Positions 54,583-63,261 of a DNA stretch of 64,000 nucleotides are shown here, piece by piece. How positions within the stretch are numbered: position 1 is the stretch's first letter; each line of letters opens with the position of its first letter. The notes under the pieces were generated by a model. It was not told the origin of the DNA. It saw nothing but the letters and a program-made list of their open reading frames with translations, and did no database searches. The position numbers and the translations under genes were made by a program. The DNA is from Lysobacteraceae bacterium 2PB (GTDB lineage Bacteria; Pseudomonadota; Gammaproteobacteria; Xanthomonadales; Xanthomonadaceae). The DNA lies in NCBI GenBank assembly GCA_005502915.1, contig SCMT01000003.1, forward strand, positions 1 to 64,000, written 5' to 3'.

Positions 54583-54843
54583 TCAGCCTCCACTCACCGG
54601 CGGGATGATCGCCAGCCGTCCATCGGCGGGCAGCGGGCTTGTGGCGCGGAGCAGGGTGTTCTCGGTCGCGAAGGCCGAGGTGCGCAGCAGGCCTGAGGTG
54701 AAGCCGGGCCAGTGCGCGCGGCCGTGGGCATCGAGCGCGCCGCGCACGTCGTCGACGGTGCGTGCACCTGGACAGTCGAGGGTCAGCACGTCCTCGTGCT
54801 GGAACTGGCGGAATGCGCCGTAGAGGTGGAGGGTCACTTGCAT
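54583..54843 (-). CDS. moaD: molybdopterin synthase sulfur carrier
   Basis: An 86-residue ubiquitin-like MoaD. It begins QVTLHLYGAFRQFQHED and ends with the double glycine PPVSGG that is thiocarboxylated for sulfur transfer. The beta-grasp pattern DGRLAIIPPVSGG is diagnostic. It stands between moeA (3 bases upstream) and moaE (1 base downstream). Confidence 0.93.
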   Translation of the reverse strand: MQVTLHLYGAFRQFQHEDVLTLDCPGARTVDDVRGALDAHGRAHWPGFTSGLLRTSAFATENTLLRATSPLPADGRLAIIPPVSGG

Positions 54844-54845
54844 GG

Positions 54846-56159
54846 TCAGGGCCTCGCGAACAGGTCGTCGTCGAAGTGGAGGAGGGGATGCACGTCGACC
54901 AGGTGGCCGGCGGGCAGCGTGTCGGCATCGGCGGGCAGGCCTGCCCAGGCGCGCGTGCGCAGCAGCGGACGTGTGCGGAAGGATTCCTGGCCCTGCAGCA
55001 GCGACACCGCGACGCGGCCGTCGTCGTCGAGGCGCAGTTCCGCCTTCTGGTAGAGATGGAAACCGCGTTTCTTCACCACGGGCGCGGCCAGCGGCAGGCG
55101 CCATGCGCGTTCATGCGGCATGCCGAGCATCGCGCGCAGCGCGCGGTCGACGAAGAAGCGCGCACCGACCGCGCTCGACACCGGATTGCCCGGCAGGCCG
55201 AAGAAGGGGATGCCGCCGGGCAGCATCGCGAACATCAGCGGTTTCCCGGGGCGCATGGCCACGCCGTGGAACACGACCTCCGCGCCGAGCGCGGCAAGCG
55301 CATGGGGCACGAAGTCGTAGCGGCCTTTCGAGACGGCGCCGGTGGAGACCACCAGGTCGACGCCGTCGTCGAGGCTGCGGCGCACGACATCGACGAAGGC
55401 GTCGACCTCGTCCGCCAGCGTGTCCGCCACATGGATGCGCGCGCCGGACGCCTTGAATCGCGATTCGAGCCAGGGGCGGCTGGTGTCGTGGATCTGTCCC
55501 GCTGCGAGCGCCTGGCCGGGCGTGTCGACCAGTTCGCGCCCCGTGCAGAACAGCGCGACGCGCGGGCTTTTCGCGACATCGACCTCGGCGATGCCCGTGC
55601 CGCGCAGCAGCATGCATGCCGCTGCGTCCAGGCGCGTGCCGGAATCCACCGCGCGCGTGCCCCGTGCGATGTCCTCGCCGGCATGGCGGACGTGCTGGCC
55701 CGGGCGGGGCGAACGTTCGATCCGGATGCGAGACGGTCGGCCCGCGTCATCGCGCGCCAGCACGCGCACGTCCTCGAAGGGTGTCACCAGGTCGGCGCCG
55801 TCGGGCATGCGCGCGCCGGTCATGATCGCCATGGCGCTGCCGTCGTGCAGGTGCGAGTGGCCCTCGCCGGCGGCCTGCTCGGCGTGCACTTCGAATTCAC
55901 GACCAGCCGCGAGGTGCTCGTTCCAGGCCAGCGCATAGCCGTCCATCGCGGCGTTGTCGAACGGCGGCAGGTCGACGCGGCTGTCGACCCCGACCGACAG
56001 CACGCGGCCTTCTGCCTGCGCGAGCGGGATGCGCTCGCAGGGCAGGGCGATGATGCGCGCAGCGATGCGTGCCTGCGCCTCGGCGACAGCGACCAGCGGT
56101 GCGTGCGCAGTCTGCGATGCGCAACAGCCCGTGTCGTGTGCGATCGGTCGAGCGTTCAT
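54846..56159 (-). CDS. moeA: molybdopterin molybdenumtransferase
   Basis: A 437-residue MoeA that inserts molybdate into adenylylated molybdopterin. The segment VDLPPFDNAAMDGYAL, the GARMPDGADLVTPFED motif, RPGQHVRHAGEDI and the LPGNPVSSAVGARFFV loop are all present. Its start overlaps the moaCB stop as ATGA. A short Cys-containing leader (CCASQT) precedes the domain. Confidence 0.93.
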   Translation of the reverse strand: MNARPIAHDTGCCASQTAHAPLVAVAEAQARIAARIIALPCERIPLAQAEGRVLSVGVDSRVDLPPFDNAAMDGYALAWNEHLAAGREFEVHAEQAAGEGHSHLHDGSAMAIMTGARMPDGADLVTPFEDVRVLARDDAGRPSRIRIERSPRPGQHVRHAGEDIARGTRAVDSGTRLDAAACMLLRGTGIAEVDVAKSPRVALFCTGRELVDTPGQALAAGQIHDTSRPWLESRFKASGARIHVADTLADEVDAFVDVVRRSLDDGVDLVVSTGAVSKGRYDFVPHALAALGAEVVFHGVAMRPGKPLMFAMLPGGIPFFGLPGNPVSSAVGARFFVDRALRAMLGMPHERAWRLPLAAPVVKKRGFHLYQKAELRLDDDGRVAVSLLQGQESFRTRPLLRTRAWAGLPADADTLPAGHLVDVHPLLHFDDDLFARP

Positions 56160-57151
56160 GGATGCGCCCCGCCGTCGATCATCGCCAGCGCATGCGGCAG
56201 CAGCGGCGCGAGGATCGCCATGCCCTGCTCGACGGCCACGGGGCTGCCCGGCAGGCAGACGACGAGCATCCGCTCGCCCACGAGCGCCGCGGTCGCACGG
56301 CTGAGCCAGGCGCGATCGGTGTGCTCGGCACTCGCGTTGCGGAAAAGTTCTGCCAGGCCCTGCACCGTGCGTGTCGCGACGCGCTCCAGCGCTTCGGGCG
56401 CGAGGTCGCGCGGTCCCAGCCCGGTGCCGCCGGTGCACAGCACGAGGCGCGTCTCCAGCACGGCTTGCGTCTGCAGCGTGCCGGCCAGCGGCTCGATGCC
56501 GTCGGGCAGGATCTTGCGGCGCACGTTGGCGCCGAGCGCCTGCAGCGCGGCGGCGGCGACGGGGCCGCTGCGATCCTCGTAGACGCCGGATGCCGCGCGA
56601 TCGCTGAGAGTGATGACGGTGGCGTCGACGCCGTCGAGGCGTGCGGCCTGGTGCGGGCGGTACCGTGCGCGTTCCGCGTCGGTCATGCCGTCCGGATGGA
56701 TCCACAGGCCCGACTTGCCGCCTTCCTTGAACAGCAGGCGGATCGCGCCGATCGACAGCGCAGGCTCGACCGGCTTGGTCAGGTCGTAGAGCGTGAGCAG
56801 CGCGGCGCTCGCGCCGGCCAGCGCTTCCATCTCCACGCCGGTACGCGCGGTCAGCGCGGTTTCGCAGTACACGCGTACGGCGTGGCGCTCCGGCACGGGT
56901 TCGCAGCGCACATCGACGTATTCGAGCGCCAGCGGATGGCACAGCGGCATCAGCATCGCTGCCTGCTTTGCGCCCTGAATTCCCGCGACCTCGGCCATGG
57001 CCAGCGCATCGCCCTTGGGCAAGGTGCGCCCGGTGATCGCCGCGAATCCTGCCGCGCCGGCCTGCAGTTCGCCCACGGCCACCGCACGGCGCGGCGTGGC
57101 GCGCTTGCGGCGGATGTCGGCCATGTGGAAGCCCTGTGGTGCGGTCGACAT
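56156..57151 (-). CDS. moaCB: bifunctional MoaC-MogA/MoaB fusion
   Basis: A 331-residue two-domain protein. Residues about 1-155 are MoaC (cyclic pyranopterin monophosphate synthase), with MPLCHPLALEYVDV, TGVEMEALAGASAALLTLYD and the KSGLW segment. Residues about 165-331 are a MoaB/MogA molybdopterin adenylyltransferase, with ITLSDRAASGVYEDRSGP and CTGGTGLGPRDLAPEA. The fusion unites an early and a late step of cofactor synthesis. It lies between moaA and moeA. Confidence 0.92.
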   Translation of the reverse strand: MSTAPQGFHMADIRRKRATPRRAVAVGELQAGAAGFAAITGRTLPKGDALAMAEVAGIQGAKQAAMLMPLCHPLALEYVDVRCEPVPERHAVRVYCETALTARTGVEMEALAGASAALLTLYDLTKPVEPALSIGAIRLLFKEGGKSGLWIHPDGMTDAERARYRPHQAARLDGVDATVITLSDRAASGVYEDRSGPVAAAALQALGANVRRKILPDGIEPLAGTLQTQAVLETRLVLCTGGTGLGPRDLAPEALERVATRTVQGLAELFRNASAEHTDRAWLSRATAALVGERMLVVCLPGSPVAVEQGMAILAPLLPHALAMIDGGAHP

Positions 57152-57154
57152 GGT

Positions 57155-58138
57155 TCAGCCCCCGATTGTCGAAAGATTGGCGGTCAGGCCGGTGTCGCCG
57201 GCATGCAGGCCATGCCCCTGCGCCTTGATGCCGAGCTGGCCGAACAGGCGCGCGACGAGGGTCGTGTGGTCGTCGTCGGACTGCAGCAGTGGCCGCAGCG
57301 GGATGCCGACGTTGCCGAACAGGCACAGGCGCAGGTCGCCCTGCGCGGTCACGCGCAGGCGGTTGCAGCCGGTGCAGAAATCGCGGGAATAGGGCGCGAT
57401 CACGCCGACGCGTCCGACGAAATCCGGGTGCGCGTATTCGCGCGCGGGGCCGGCGTCGCCCTCACGTGGCAGCAGGCGCCAGCCGTCTTCGAGCAGTTGC
57501 GCCTCGAAGGCATCGGCGCGCAGGTGGTGCCGGGCGAAATACTCGGCGTTGTCGCCGGTGCGCATCAGTTCGATGAAGCGCACCGAGACCGGATGCGTGC
57601 GCAGGTAACCGCGCCACAGCGGCCACTGGTCGTCGTTCAGGCCGCGCAGCAGCACCGCGTTGAGCTTGACCGCGCCCAGGCCCAGCGCGAGCGCTCGATC
57701 GATGCCGCGCAGCAGGTCGTCGAGGCGATCATGGCCGGTGATCGCGGCGAAGCGCTGGCGCTCCAGGGCGTCGACGCTGACGTTCAGATGCGTCAGGCCC
57801 GCGTCGCGCCAGGCGTCCACGCGGCGCGACAGCAGGCAGCCGTTGGTGGTCAGCGCGATCTTCTCGATGCCGGGCGTGGCGGCGGCGATGGCGATGATGT
57901 CGGTGAGATCCCTGCGCAAGCTCGGCTCACCGCCGGTGATGCGCAGCTTGCGCATGCCGACCTTGGAAAACGCCCGCAGCAGGCGCGCGATCTCGTCGAC
58001 CTGCAGCGACGCCGGGCGACCGGGCACGGCGCGGAAGCCGTCCGGCAGGCAGTAGCTGCAGCGGAAGTTGCAGGCCTCGATGACCGACAGCCTGAGATAC
58101 GGGAACGCGCGGCCGTAACGGTCCGTGAGCACGTTCAT
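57155..58138 (-). CDS. moaA: GTP 3',8-cyclase
   Basis: A 327-residue radical-SAM enzyme for the first step of molybdenum-cofactor synthesis. The N-terminal cluster is C23, C27, C30 (CNFRCSYC), the SAM contact LRITGGEP and the C-terminal cluster FCTGCNRLRVTAQGDLRLCLF. It ends in the GG dipeptide needed for activity. The ATG at 58138 begins the family's NVLTDRYGR motif. It heads the moaA-moaCB-moeA-moaD-moaE operon. A FNR-type box lies 183 bases upstream. Confidence 0.95.
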   Translation of the reverse strand: MNVLTDRYGRAFPYLRLSVIEACNFRCSYCLPDGFRAVPGRPASLQVDEIARLLRAFSKVGMRKLRITGGEPSLRRDLTDIIAIAAATPGIEKIALTTNGCLLSRRVDAWRDAGLTHLNVSVDALERQRFAAITGHDRLDDLLRGIDRALALGLGAVKLNAVLLRGLNDDQWPLWRGYLRTHPVSVRFIELMRTGDNAEYFARHHLRADAFEAQLLEDGWRLLPREGDAGPAREYAHPDFVGRVGVIAPYSRDFCTGCNRLRVTAQGDLRLCLFGNVGIPLRPLLQSDDDHTTLVARLFGQLGIKAQGHGLHAGDTGLTANLSTIGG

Positions 58139-58320
58139 GCGGGCATTCGCTCCTTTCCAGCACGGGCGGCGCGATCGTTTCCCATCGCACCGGGTGGACC
58201 GCGGGATTGCGGGCCACGGACGCCGGCCATGCCTTTCGGCGAAGGCGCGGCGCCTCGGAGTGCCGAAGCGCGTGTGCACTCCGGCATGCACAGGCTAGGG
58301 GCGAGGCGGGGCGCGACGCG

Positions 58321-58334
58321 TTGACGCAGGTCAA
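58321..58334. promoter_or_regulatory. FNR/ANR box between moaA and the DGC gene
   Basis: TTGACGCAGGTCAA is a perfect palindrome of the same TTGAC-N4-GTCAA form as the narK box, and both are followed by CCGGA. It lies in a 300-base gap between the divergent moaA and DGC-domain genes, which otherwise holds no evident gene. It could serve either promoter. Confidence 0.6.
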
Positions 58335-58367
58335 CCGGACCGCGGTTGCCGACGAGCCGGCGATCGC

Positions 58368-58381
58368 TTGACCGGCGTCAT
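58368..58381. promoter_or_regulatory. weaker FNR-like box before the DGC gene
   Basis: TTGACCGGCGTCAT matches the TTGAC-N4-GTCAA pattern except for the last base. It is 57 bases before the DGC-domain start codon. The mismatch makes it less certain than the site 47 bases upstream. Confidence 0.35.
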
Positions 58382-58438
58382 GGCCGGCTGGATGGCGACC
58401 GCGCAGACTGCGGGCACCGTTCACGCCGGAGCGTGCGC

Positions 58439-58825
58439 ATGACTGCCGCGAAATCCTCCCTGCCTCTGGTGTATTCCTGTTCCGGCTGTTCCAGCGCGGC
58501 GCAGATGGCCAATGCGCTTGCGATCCGCCTCGATCGCGCGGGTCTCGCCGAGATGTCCTGCATCGCCGGTGTCGGCGGCGGCGTCCCGGCGCTGGTCAAG
58601 ATCGCGCGGAGCGGGCGCCGGATGCTGGCGCTCGATGGCTGCGCGATGGCCTGCGTCGCCGCCTGCCTGCGCAATGCCGGCGTCGAGGCCGACACGCACC
58701 TGGTGCTGTCCGCATTCGGCGTGAAGAAGACGCGGCACGCCGATGCCGATGCGGCACAGATGGACGCGGTGTATGCCGGACACATCGTGCCGGCGGCACG
58801 CGCCCTGCACGATGCGGATGCGTAG
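58439..58825 (+). CDS. DGC-domain putative zinc-binding protein
   Basis: A 128-residue cysteine-rich protein of the DGC-domain family (named for an Asp-Gly-Cys motif), here LALDGCAMACVAAC; other cysteines are in SCSGCSSAAQ and MSCIAGVGGG. Such proteins are thought to bind zinc, and function is not established. It has no signal peptide. Its neighbours (moa genes, nnrS) and the FNR-like boxes upstream suggest anaerobic or nitric-oxide-related expression. Its stop codon is the first base triplet of an inverted repeat. Confidence 0.75.
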   Translation: MTAAKSSLPLVYSCSGCSSAAQMANALAIRLDRAGLAEMSCIAGVGGGVPALVKIARSGRRMLALDGCAMACVAACLRNAGVEADTHLVLSAFGVKKTRHADADAAQMDAVYAGHIVPAARALHDADA

Positions 58826-58898
58826 GAGGGCGTTCAGGCCCGAGCTTTCCGGGCGGATGGAATCGTTCCAGAAGAGCTCGGGCCTGAAGGCCCTCCTA
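58823..58898. repeat. REP-type inverted repeat between convergent genes
   Basis: Two 24-base arms, beginning TAGGAGGGC and ending GCCCTCCTA, match with one mismatch and enclose a 28-base loop. Each arm contains its own smaller palindrome (GGCCTTCAGGCC type). The element spans the whole gap between the DGC gene, whose TAG stop is part of the left arm, and the convergent decarboxylase, and could terminate both. Confidence 0.75.
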
Positions 58899-58904
58899 CC
58901 GCGC

Positions 58905-60851
58905 CTATCCGTCCCGCGCCTGTTCGTCTCGCGTCTGCTCGTCGAGCAACCCGGTCAACAGTCGATCGAGGAATTCGAAATAGCCGGCGAGATAGCTGCG
59001 GCCGTTGCCGTCGTCGAGCAGGAACGGATGCATCAGCGTGTGGCGCAGCACCACCACGCGGTCGGCGTCGTCTTCGCCCGGGCGCAGGGCATCGTCGGCG
59101 AAACCCAGGCATTCCAGGGTCCGCTGCGTTTCCACAGGTCCCAGCGACTCCGGTTTCAGCGTGGTGAGCGATCCGAAGTATTCGCCCAGTTGCAACGGCT
59201 TGCCCGGGTCCGCGCTGAGCCGGCGGTGCAGGGTGCGGATGAAGGTATTCATGCGCAGCGGATCGCCGTTGGCGACCGGATTGATCGCAAGGCAGACGAG
59301 GTTGCTGTCCGGCGCGAACGGCACGCACGCCCGTACGCGCCCGGCGTTGCGCGCGATGAACGCCTCGGCCTCGGCGGCGAAGGCTTCGGTGCTGCGGATG
59401 CTCTGCGCCTGCAGGCGGCCGAAATGCGCGTGGTCCAGCGGCAGGGTGCGATGGGTCACGTACACTGCCGCCGCATTCGCGCCGGGTTTCGAGCCCTCCG
59501 GCACGTAGCGGCCGATCTGGCGATGGCGCGCGAAGAAGTCGGTCGCACCGTCGTCGCTGAACACGTAATCGGCGGACTCCGTCAGCAGTTCGACGGCCCG
59601 CTGGTCGCGACAGACGAATGCACCCGAGCCGTAGGGCAGGTAGCCCAGCTTGTGCGGGTCGATGGTGATCGAATCGACGTCGGCCAGCGCTGCGACCGCC
59701 GAATGCACGGCCGGCGTCGGGAAATCGGCGAATTCGCGGCCGATGTCCTCGATCGCGCGCAGGTGGCTGTCTTCCGCGCGGAACAGGGTGCAGAGATAGC
59801 CGCCCCACGCCGCATCGACATGGATCGCGAAATCCAGTCCCTGCGGCTGCATCCGCCTGCGTGCCGCGACGATGCCGTCGACCGGGTCGATCGTGCCGAA
59901 CTCGGTGCTGCCGAGCACGCCGACCGCCATCAGCACCGGTTGCCGCTGGCGCAGGCAATCGTCCAGGCCTGCCTGCAGCGCATCGATGTCCAGGCGCATC
60001 GCGCGACCCGGGATGAGGCGCAGCTGGTCGCGTCCCAGGCCGAGGAGCTTCATGCCCTTGCTCCATGAGTAGTGCGCGGTGGACGGCGCGAACACCACTG
60101 GCGGCTTCAGCGCGGGATGACGCAGGATGAATGCGTGCAGGCCGAGCGCTTCGACGCGTTCCGCCTCGACTCGCGAGCGCCAATGCGCGCGCTCGTGCTG
60201 CGGCATCGTGGCCAGGGCCGCGCGCCAGCGATCGAGCAGGGCGATCGTCTCTGCATGCGACAGGTTGAACGCCTGCCAGTCGTCCGCCGGCAGGCCATCG
60301 ATCGGTGCGGCGGCGCTGCGCAGCGCGACCGGGAACGCCTTCATCGCCAGCGCCAGGCGCAGCCCCTGCACGTTGGCAAGCGTGCCCCCGGAGGTGAGAT
60401 GCCCGAATGCGCAGTCGGCCCGCGCGGGATCGGCGACGAAGCCGACCATCGCCGCCAGCTGCAGGCCGACCTTCAGCTCCAGGTCGATGGTCACCGGCGC
60501 GGCTTCGGCAGTGACGTTGTTCGGGTTGTAGGGCAGGGCGAGCATCTGCGCCGCCAGTCCCGGGATCAGCAGGTCGCTGACCATGTGCCCGATGTAGCGC
60601 GGGCTGTGGAACGGGACGCTGCGCTTGAGCGCCGCCGACAGCGCATGCAGCTCGCGTCGCATGCGCGATTCGAAGGCGATGTAGTCCGGGCGGCGATTCG
60701 CGCCGGTCGGGATCGCCGGCGCGTCCTCGGGATGCAGGTTGCGCCGCCAGTAGGCATGGTCGCGCAGGAAACCCACGACCAGCGATTCGAGCAGATCGTC
60801 GTTCTCCGCGTACGGACCGAGGAAGCAGGGATAGAGTGCGGGGTCTGTCAT
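58905..60851 (-). CDS. TyrDC-like PLP-dependent decarboxylase
   Basis: A 648-residue group II PLP decarboxylase. The cofactor lysine is in SITIDPHKLGYLPYGSGAF and the aspartate that holds the PLP ring nitrogen in HVDAAWGGY. The N-terminal third, with HSPRYIGHMVSDLL and LPYNPNNVTAEAAP, and the length resemble bacterial tyrosine decarboxylases rather than glutamate or aspartate 1-decarboxylases. It lies 9 bases downstream of nnrS and is probably cotranscribed. Substrate is unknown: an aromatic amino acid is suggested by the branch, but residues alone do not settle it. Confidence 0.78.
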   Translation of the reverse strand: MTDPALYPCFLGPYAENDDLLESLVVGFLRDHAYWRRNLHPEDAPAIPTGANRRPDYIAFESRMRRELHALSAALKRSVPFHSPRYIGHMVSDLLIPGLAAQMLALPYNPNNVTAEAAPVTIDLELKVGLQLAAMVGFVADPARADCAFGHLTSGGTLANVQGLRLALAMKAFPVALRSAAAPIDGLPADDWQAFNLSHAETIALLDRWRAALATMPQHERAHWRSRVEAERVEALGLHAFILRHPALKPPVVFAPSTAHYSWSKGMKLLGLGRDQLRLIPGRAMRLDIDALQAGLDDCLRQRQPVLMAVGVLGSTEFGTIDPVDGIVAARRRMQPQGLDFAIHVDAAWGGYLCTLFRAEDSHLRAIEDIGREFADFPTPAVHSAVAALADVDSITIDPHKLGYLPYGSGAFVCRDQRAVELLTESADYVFSDDGATDFFARHRQIGRYVPEGSKPGANAAAVYVTHRTLPLDHAHFGRLQAQSIRSTEAFAAEAEAFIARNAGRVRACVPFAPDSNLVCLAINPVANGDPLRMNTFIRTLHRRLSADPGKPLQLGEYFGSLTTLKPESLGPVETQRTLECLGFADDALRPGEDDADRVVVLRHTLMHPFLLDDGNGRSYLAGYFEFLDRLLTGLLDEQTRDEQARDG

Positions 60852-60860
60852 CGCAGTGGT

Positions 60861-62108
60861 TCAACCGGGTTTGCCGTCGAGACGCGGCGTGAGGTAGATC
60901 CATGCCGAGCGCAGTACCCACGGCAGGAACACCAGCACCCACGCCAGCGCCGTGCCGCGCCACCAGGGGCCCGGGTCCGGCATCCATTCGGCGATCACCC
61001 GCGACAGCGCGACCAGTTGCATGCCGACGAATGCGAAGGCGGCCACGCGCCCGAGCACCAGCGGTCGTCCGGAATGCCCGGCGGTGACGCGCGTGACCAT
61101 CGCGACCAGCACCGTGCCGAAGAAGCCCACGGCCAGCGCATGCAACGGCGCGCGGCCGAGCGGGAGACCGAGATCGAGCAGCTGCGACAGGCTGTCCAGC
61201 GCGTGCAGCGCCATCGCCAGCGGCAACCAGGCGAAGCCGGCGAACAGCACCACCAGCAGCGGCGGCGCCTTCGCGCGCGGCCACCAGCGCCACAGCAGAT
61301 GACCGGTCAGGCCGGCGAGCAGCAGGTCCGGCAGCCAGCGCCAGGCGTGCAGGCCGGACAGATCCGCGAGGACATGCCCGGCGATGCCGATCCACAGCAC
61401 GCGCAGCGCCCACGCCGGGCGATGGATCGTGTAGCCAGGCACGACGTTGCCGGCGAAGAAGGGGAACACGCGATGCGCGACGGTCACGTAGACCGGCATC
61501 AGCACTGCGACGGCGGCGAGCCGGATCGGCGGATGCATCCAGTCGATCCGGCCCAGATGCAGCGCCACGACGAACACCGCGAGCCCGCACAGGCCCAGCG
61601 TCATCGCGGCGAACGCCGACATCGCATGCAGGTCGCGTCCCGGTGCCGCGCGCAGCCAGCCGGCGAGCGCGAAGAGACCCGCGATCCAGCCGGCGAGGGT
61701 GTTCAGCAGCCCGAGTTCCAGCGCCAGCGATGAACCGGTCCACGCCGCGACCAGCGTCGCCGCCTGTCCGCCCAGAAGCGCCAGACCCACAGGCAGGTAG
61801 TGCCAGCGCGTGGCCTCGCGTTGCGCGAGCCAGCGCGGGAAGACGGTCAGCAGGAAGCCGAAGATGAAGGTCGGCAGCACCTGGTACTGCATCAGCAGCC
61901 CATGCAGCCACGGCGCGGGCACGCCGGTCACCACGGCGGACGACACGCTGCCGAGATGCGTCCACCACCACGACATGGCCGCCAGCACGTTCGCTGCACC
62001 GATGAAGAACATCAGCCGATGCGGCGCGGCGGTGAGCGCGGGCCAGCGGGACGAGGGAACGGAGGATGGCGCGAACGGGGAGGCGGGGGAGGACCGGTCG
62101 ATCTTCAT
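60861..62108 (-). CDS. nnrS: NnrS-family membrane protein
   Basis: A 415-residue integral membrane protein of the NnrS family with about twelve hydrophobic segments. HRLMFFIGAANVLAAMSWWW at the start, PAPWLHGLLMQYQVLPTFIFGFL and the conserved HAMSAF and THAL-like HALAVGFFGTVLVAMVTRV are typical, including histidines thought to bind heme and copper. NnrS proteins relieve nitric-oxide stress and occur with denitrification genes. A FNR-like site precedes it. The ATG at 62108 gives the family start. Confidence 0.85.
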   Translation of the reverse strand: MKIDRSSPASPFAPSSVPSSRWPALTAAPHRLMFFIGAANVLAAMSWWWTHLGSVSSAVVTGVPAPWLHGLLMQYQVLPTFIFGFLLTVFPRWLAQREATRWHYLPVGLALLGGQAATLVAAWTGSSLALELGLLNTLAGWIAGLFALAGWLRAAPGRDLHAMSAFAAMTLGLCGLAVFVVALHLGRIDWMHPPIRLAAVAVLMPVYVTVAHRVFPFFAGNVVPGYTIHRPAWALRVLWIGIAGHVLADLSGLHAWRWLPDLLLAGLTGHLLWRWWPRAKAPPLLVVLFAGFAWLPLAMALHALDSLSQLLDLGLPLGRAPLHALAVGFFGTVLVAMVTRVTAGHSGRPLVLGRVAAFAFVGMQLVALSRVIAEWMPDPGPWWRGTALAWVLVFLPWVLRSAWIYLTPRLDGKPG

Positions 62109-62173
62109 CGGCAACGTCGGTGGCAGCCTGGCGGCGATGCCGGCCATCCTCCCCGTCCAGGCCGGCGAGGGCA

Positions 62174-62187
62174 TTGACGTGGATCAG
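62174..62187. promoter_or_regulatory. FNR-like box upstream of nnrS
   Basis: TTGACGTGGATCAG fits TTGAT-N4-ATCAA at eight of ten positions. Its centre is about 72 bases before the nnrS start codon. It is weaker than the narK and moaA boxes but well placed. Confidence 0.45.
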
Positions 62188-62265
62188 ATGGCGTGCGGAT
62201 CGATGGCGTGCGGATCGAGCGAGGATCGAAGCGGATCGCCCGATCCGCGGAGGCCGGTTTCCCGC

Positions 62266-63165
62266 TCAGGGTGAACAGGCCATCTCCGCAGCGACGAAAT
62301 CGAGGAAGGCGCGCGTCTTGCCGGGCAGGTGCCGCCGCTGCACGGTCACGCCGTACAGGTGGTGCGGTGGCGGCAGGCAGGCATCGAGCCGGCTGACGAG
62401 CTGGCGCGAGCGCAGCAGGTCGTCGACGACGAAGCGCGGCGTGAGGGCGATGCCGGTGCCGGCGACCAGCGCCGCGCGCAGCATCACGCTGTTGTCGACC
62501 GCGAGATTGCCGGAAACCATCACGTCCACCCGCTGGCCACCGACCACGAACGGCCATGCGTGCCCGGTGGCCGAGAGCGAGAATTCCAGCGCGTTGTGCG
62601 CGGCGAGGTCCGCCGGCGCACGCAGGGGCGGGGCGCGTCGCAGGTAGCGTGGCGCGGCCACGAGCACCCGATGCACATCGCCCAGCGGGCGCGCGTGCAT
62701 GGTCGAATCGCGCAGTCCGGTGGCGATGCGCAGCGCGCAATCGAAGCCTTCCGCGACCAGGTCGACGAGGCGATCGTTCAGCGACAGGTCCATGCGCAAT
62801 CGCGGATGCCGTTCGAGGAAGCGCGGCAGGCGGGGCGCGAGCCAGCAGATGCCGAAGGAGGCCGGCACCGACACGCGAAGCACGCCGGAAGGCTGTCCGT
62901 CGTGCTCGCGCACGCGATCGACCGCGTGGTCGGCTTCATCGGTGATGCGGACGGCGGACTCGTAGAACGCCGTCCCCGCCTCGGTGAGCGACAGCGAACG
63001 GGTCGTGCGCGCGAGCAGGGCGGTCCCCAGCTCGCGTTCGAGCGCGGCGACGAGCTTGCTCACCGCGCTGCTGCCGAGATCGAGCCGGTCGCCGGCGCGA
63101 CGGAAGGATTTCAGCTCGACCACCGCGCGGAACGCACGCATGGACTGCAGGGTGATGGCGCTCAT
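62266..63165 (-). CDS. LysR-family transcriptional regulator
   Basis: A 299-residue LysR regulator. The N-terminal winged helix reads LQSMRAFRAVVELKSFRRAGDRLDLGSSAVSKLVAALE in its usual place, followed by a linker and a periplasmic-binding-like effector domain (GVLRVSVPASFGICWLAP, ALRIATGLRDSTM). It diverges from the DMT-family transporter with 96 bases between, so it probably controls that exporter. Effector unknown. Confidence 0.88.
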   Translation of the reverse strand: MSAITLQSMRAFRAVVELKSFRRAGDRLDLGSSAVSKLVAALERELGTALLARTTRSLSLTEAGTAFYESAVRITDEADHAVDRVREHDGQPSGVLRVSVPASFGICWLAPRLPRFLERHPRLRMDLSLNDRLVDLVAEGFDCALRIATGLRDSTMHARPLGDVHRVLVAAPRYLRRAPPLRAPADLAAHNALEFSLSATGHAWPFVVGGQRVDVMVSGNLAVDNSVMLRAALVAGTGIALTPRFVVDDLLRSRQLVSRLDACLPPPHHLYGVTVQRRHLPGKTRAFLDFVAAEMACSP

Positions 63166-63261
63166 TGTTTCCAATCCGGACGCAATCAAAGTCCCGCGCA
63201 GGGTAACAGGTCGGCGTGGCGGCTCCCTAGAGTGCGCCAACCCCATCCTGGAGCGCTGCGG

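Noticed and set aside
58834-61971. A 1045-codon minus-strand frame covering the decarboxylase and nnrS in another phase
   Set aside because: Low-complexity Arg/Ala/Gly-rich translation with no motifs; the true genes in the same strand but other phases are full length and recognisable.
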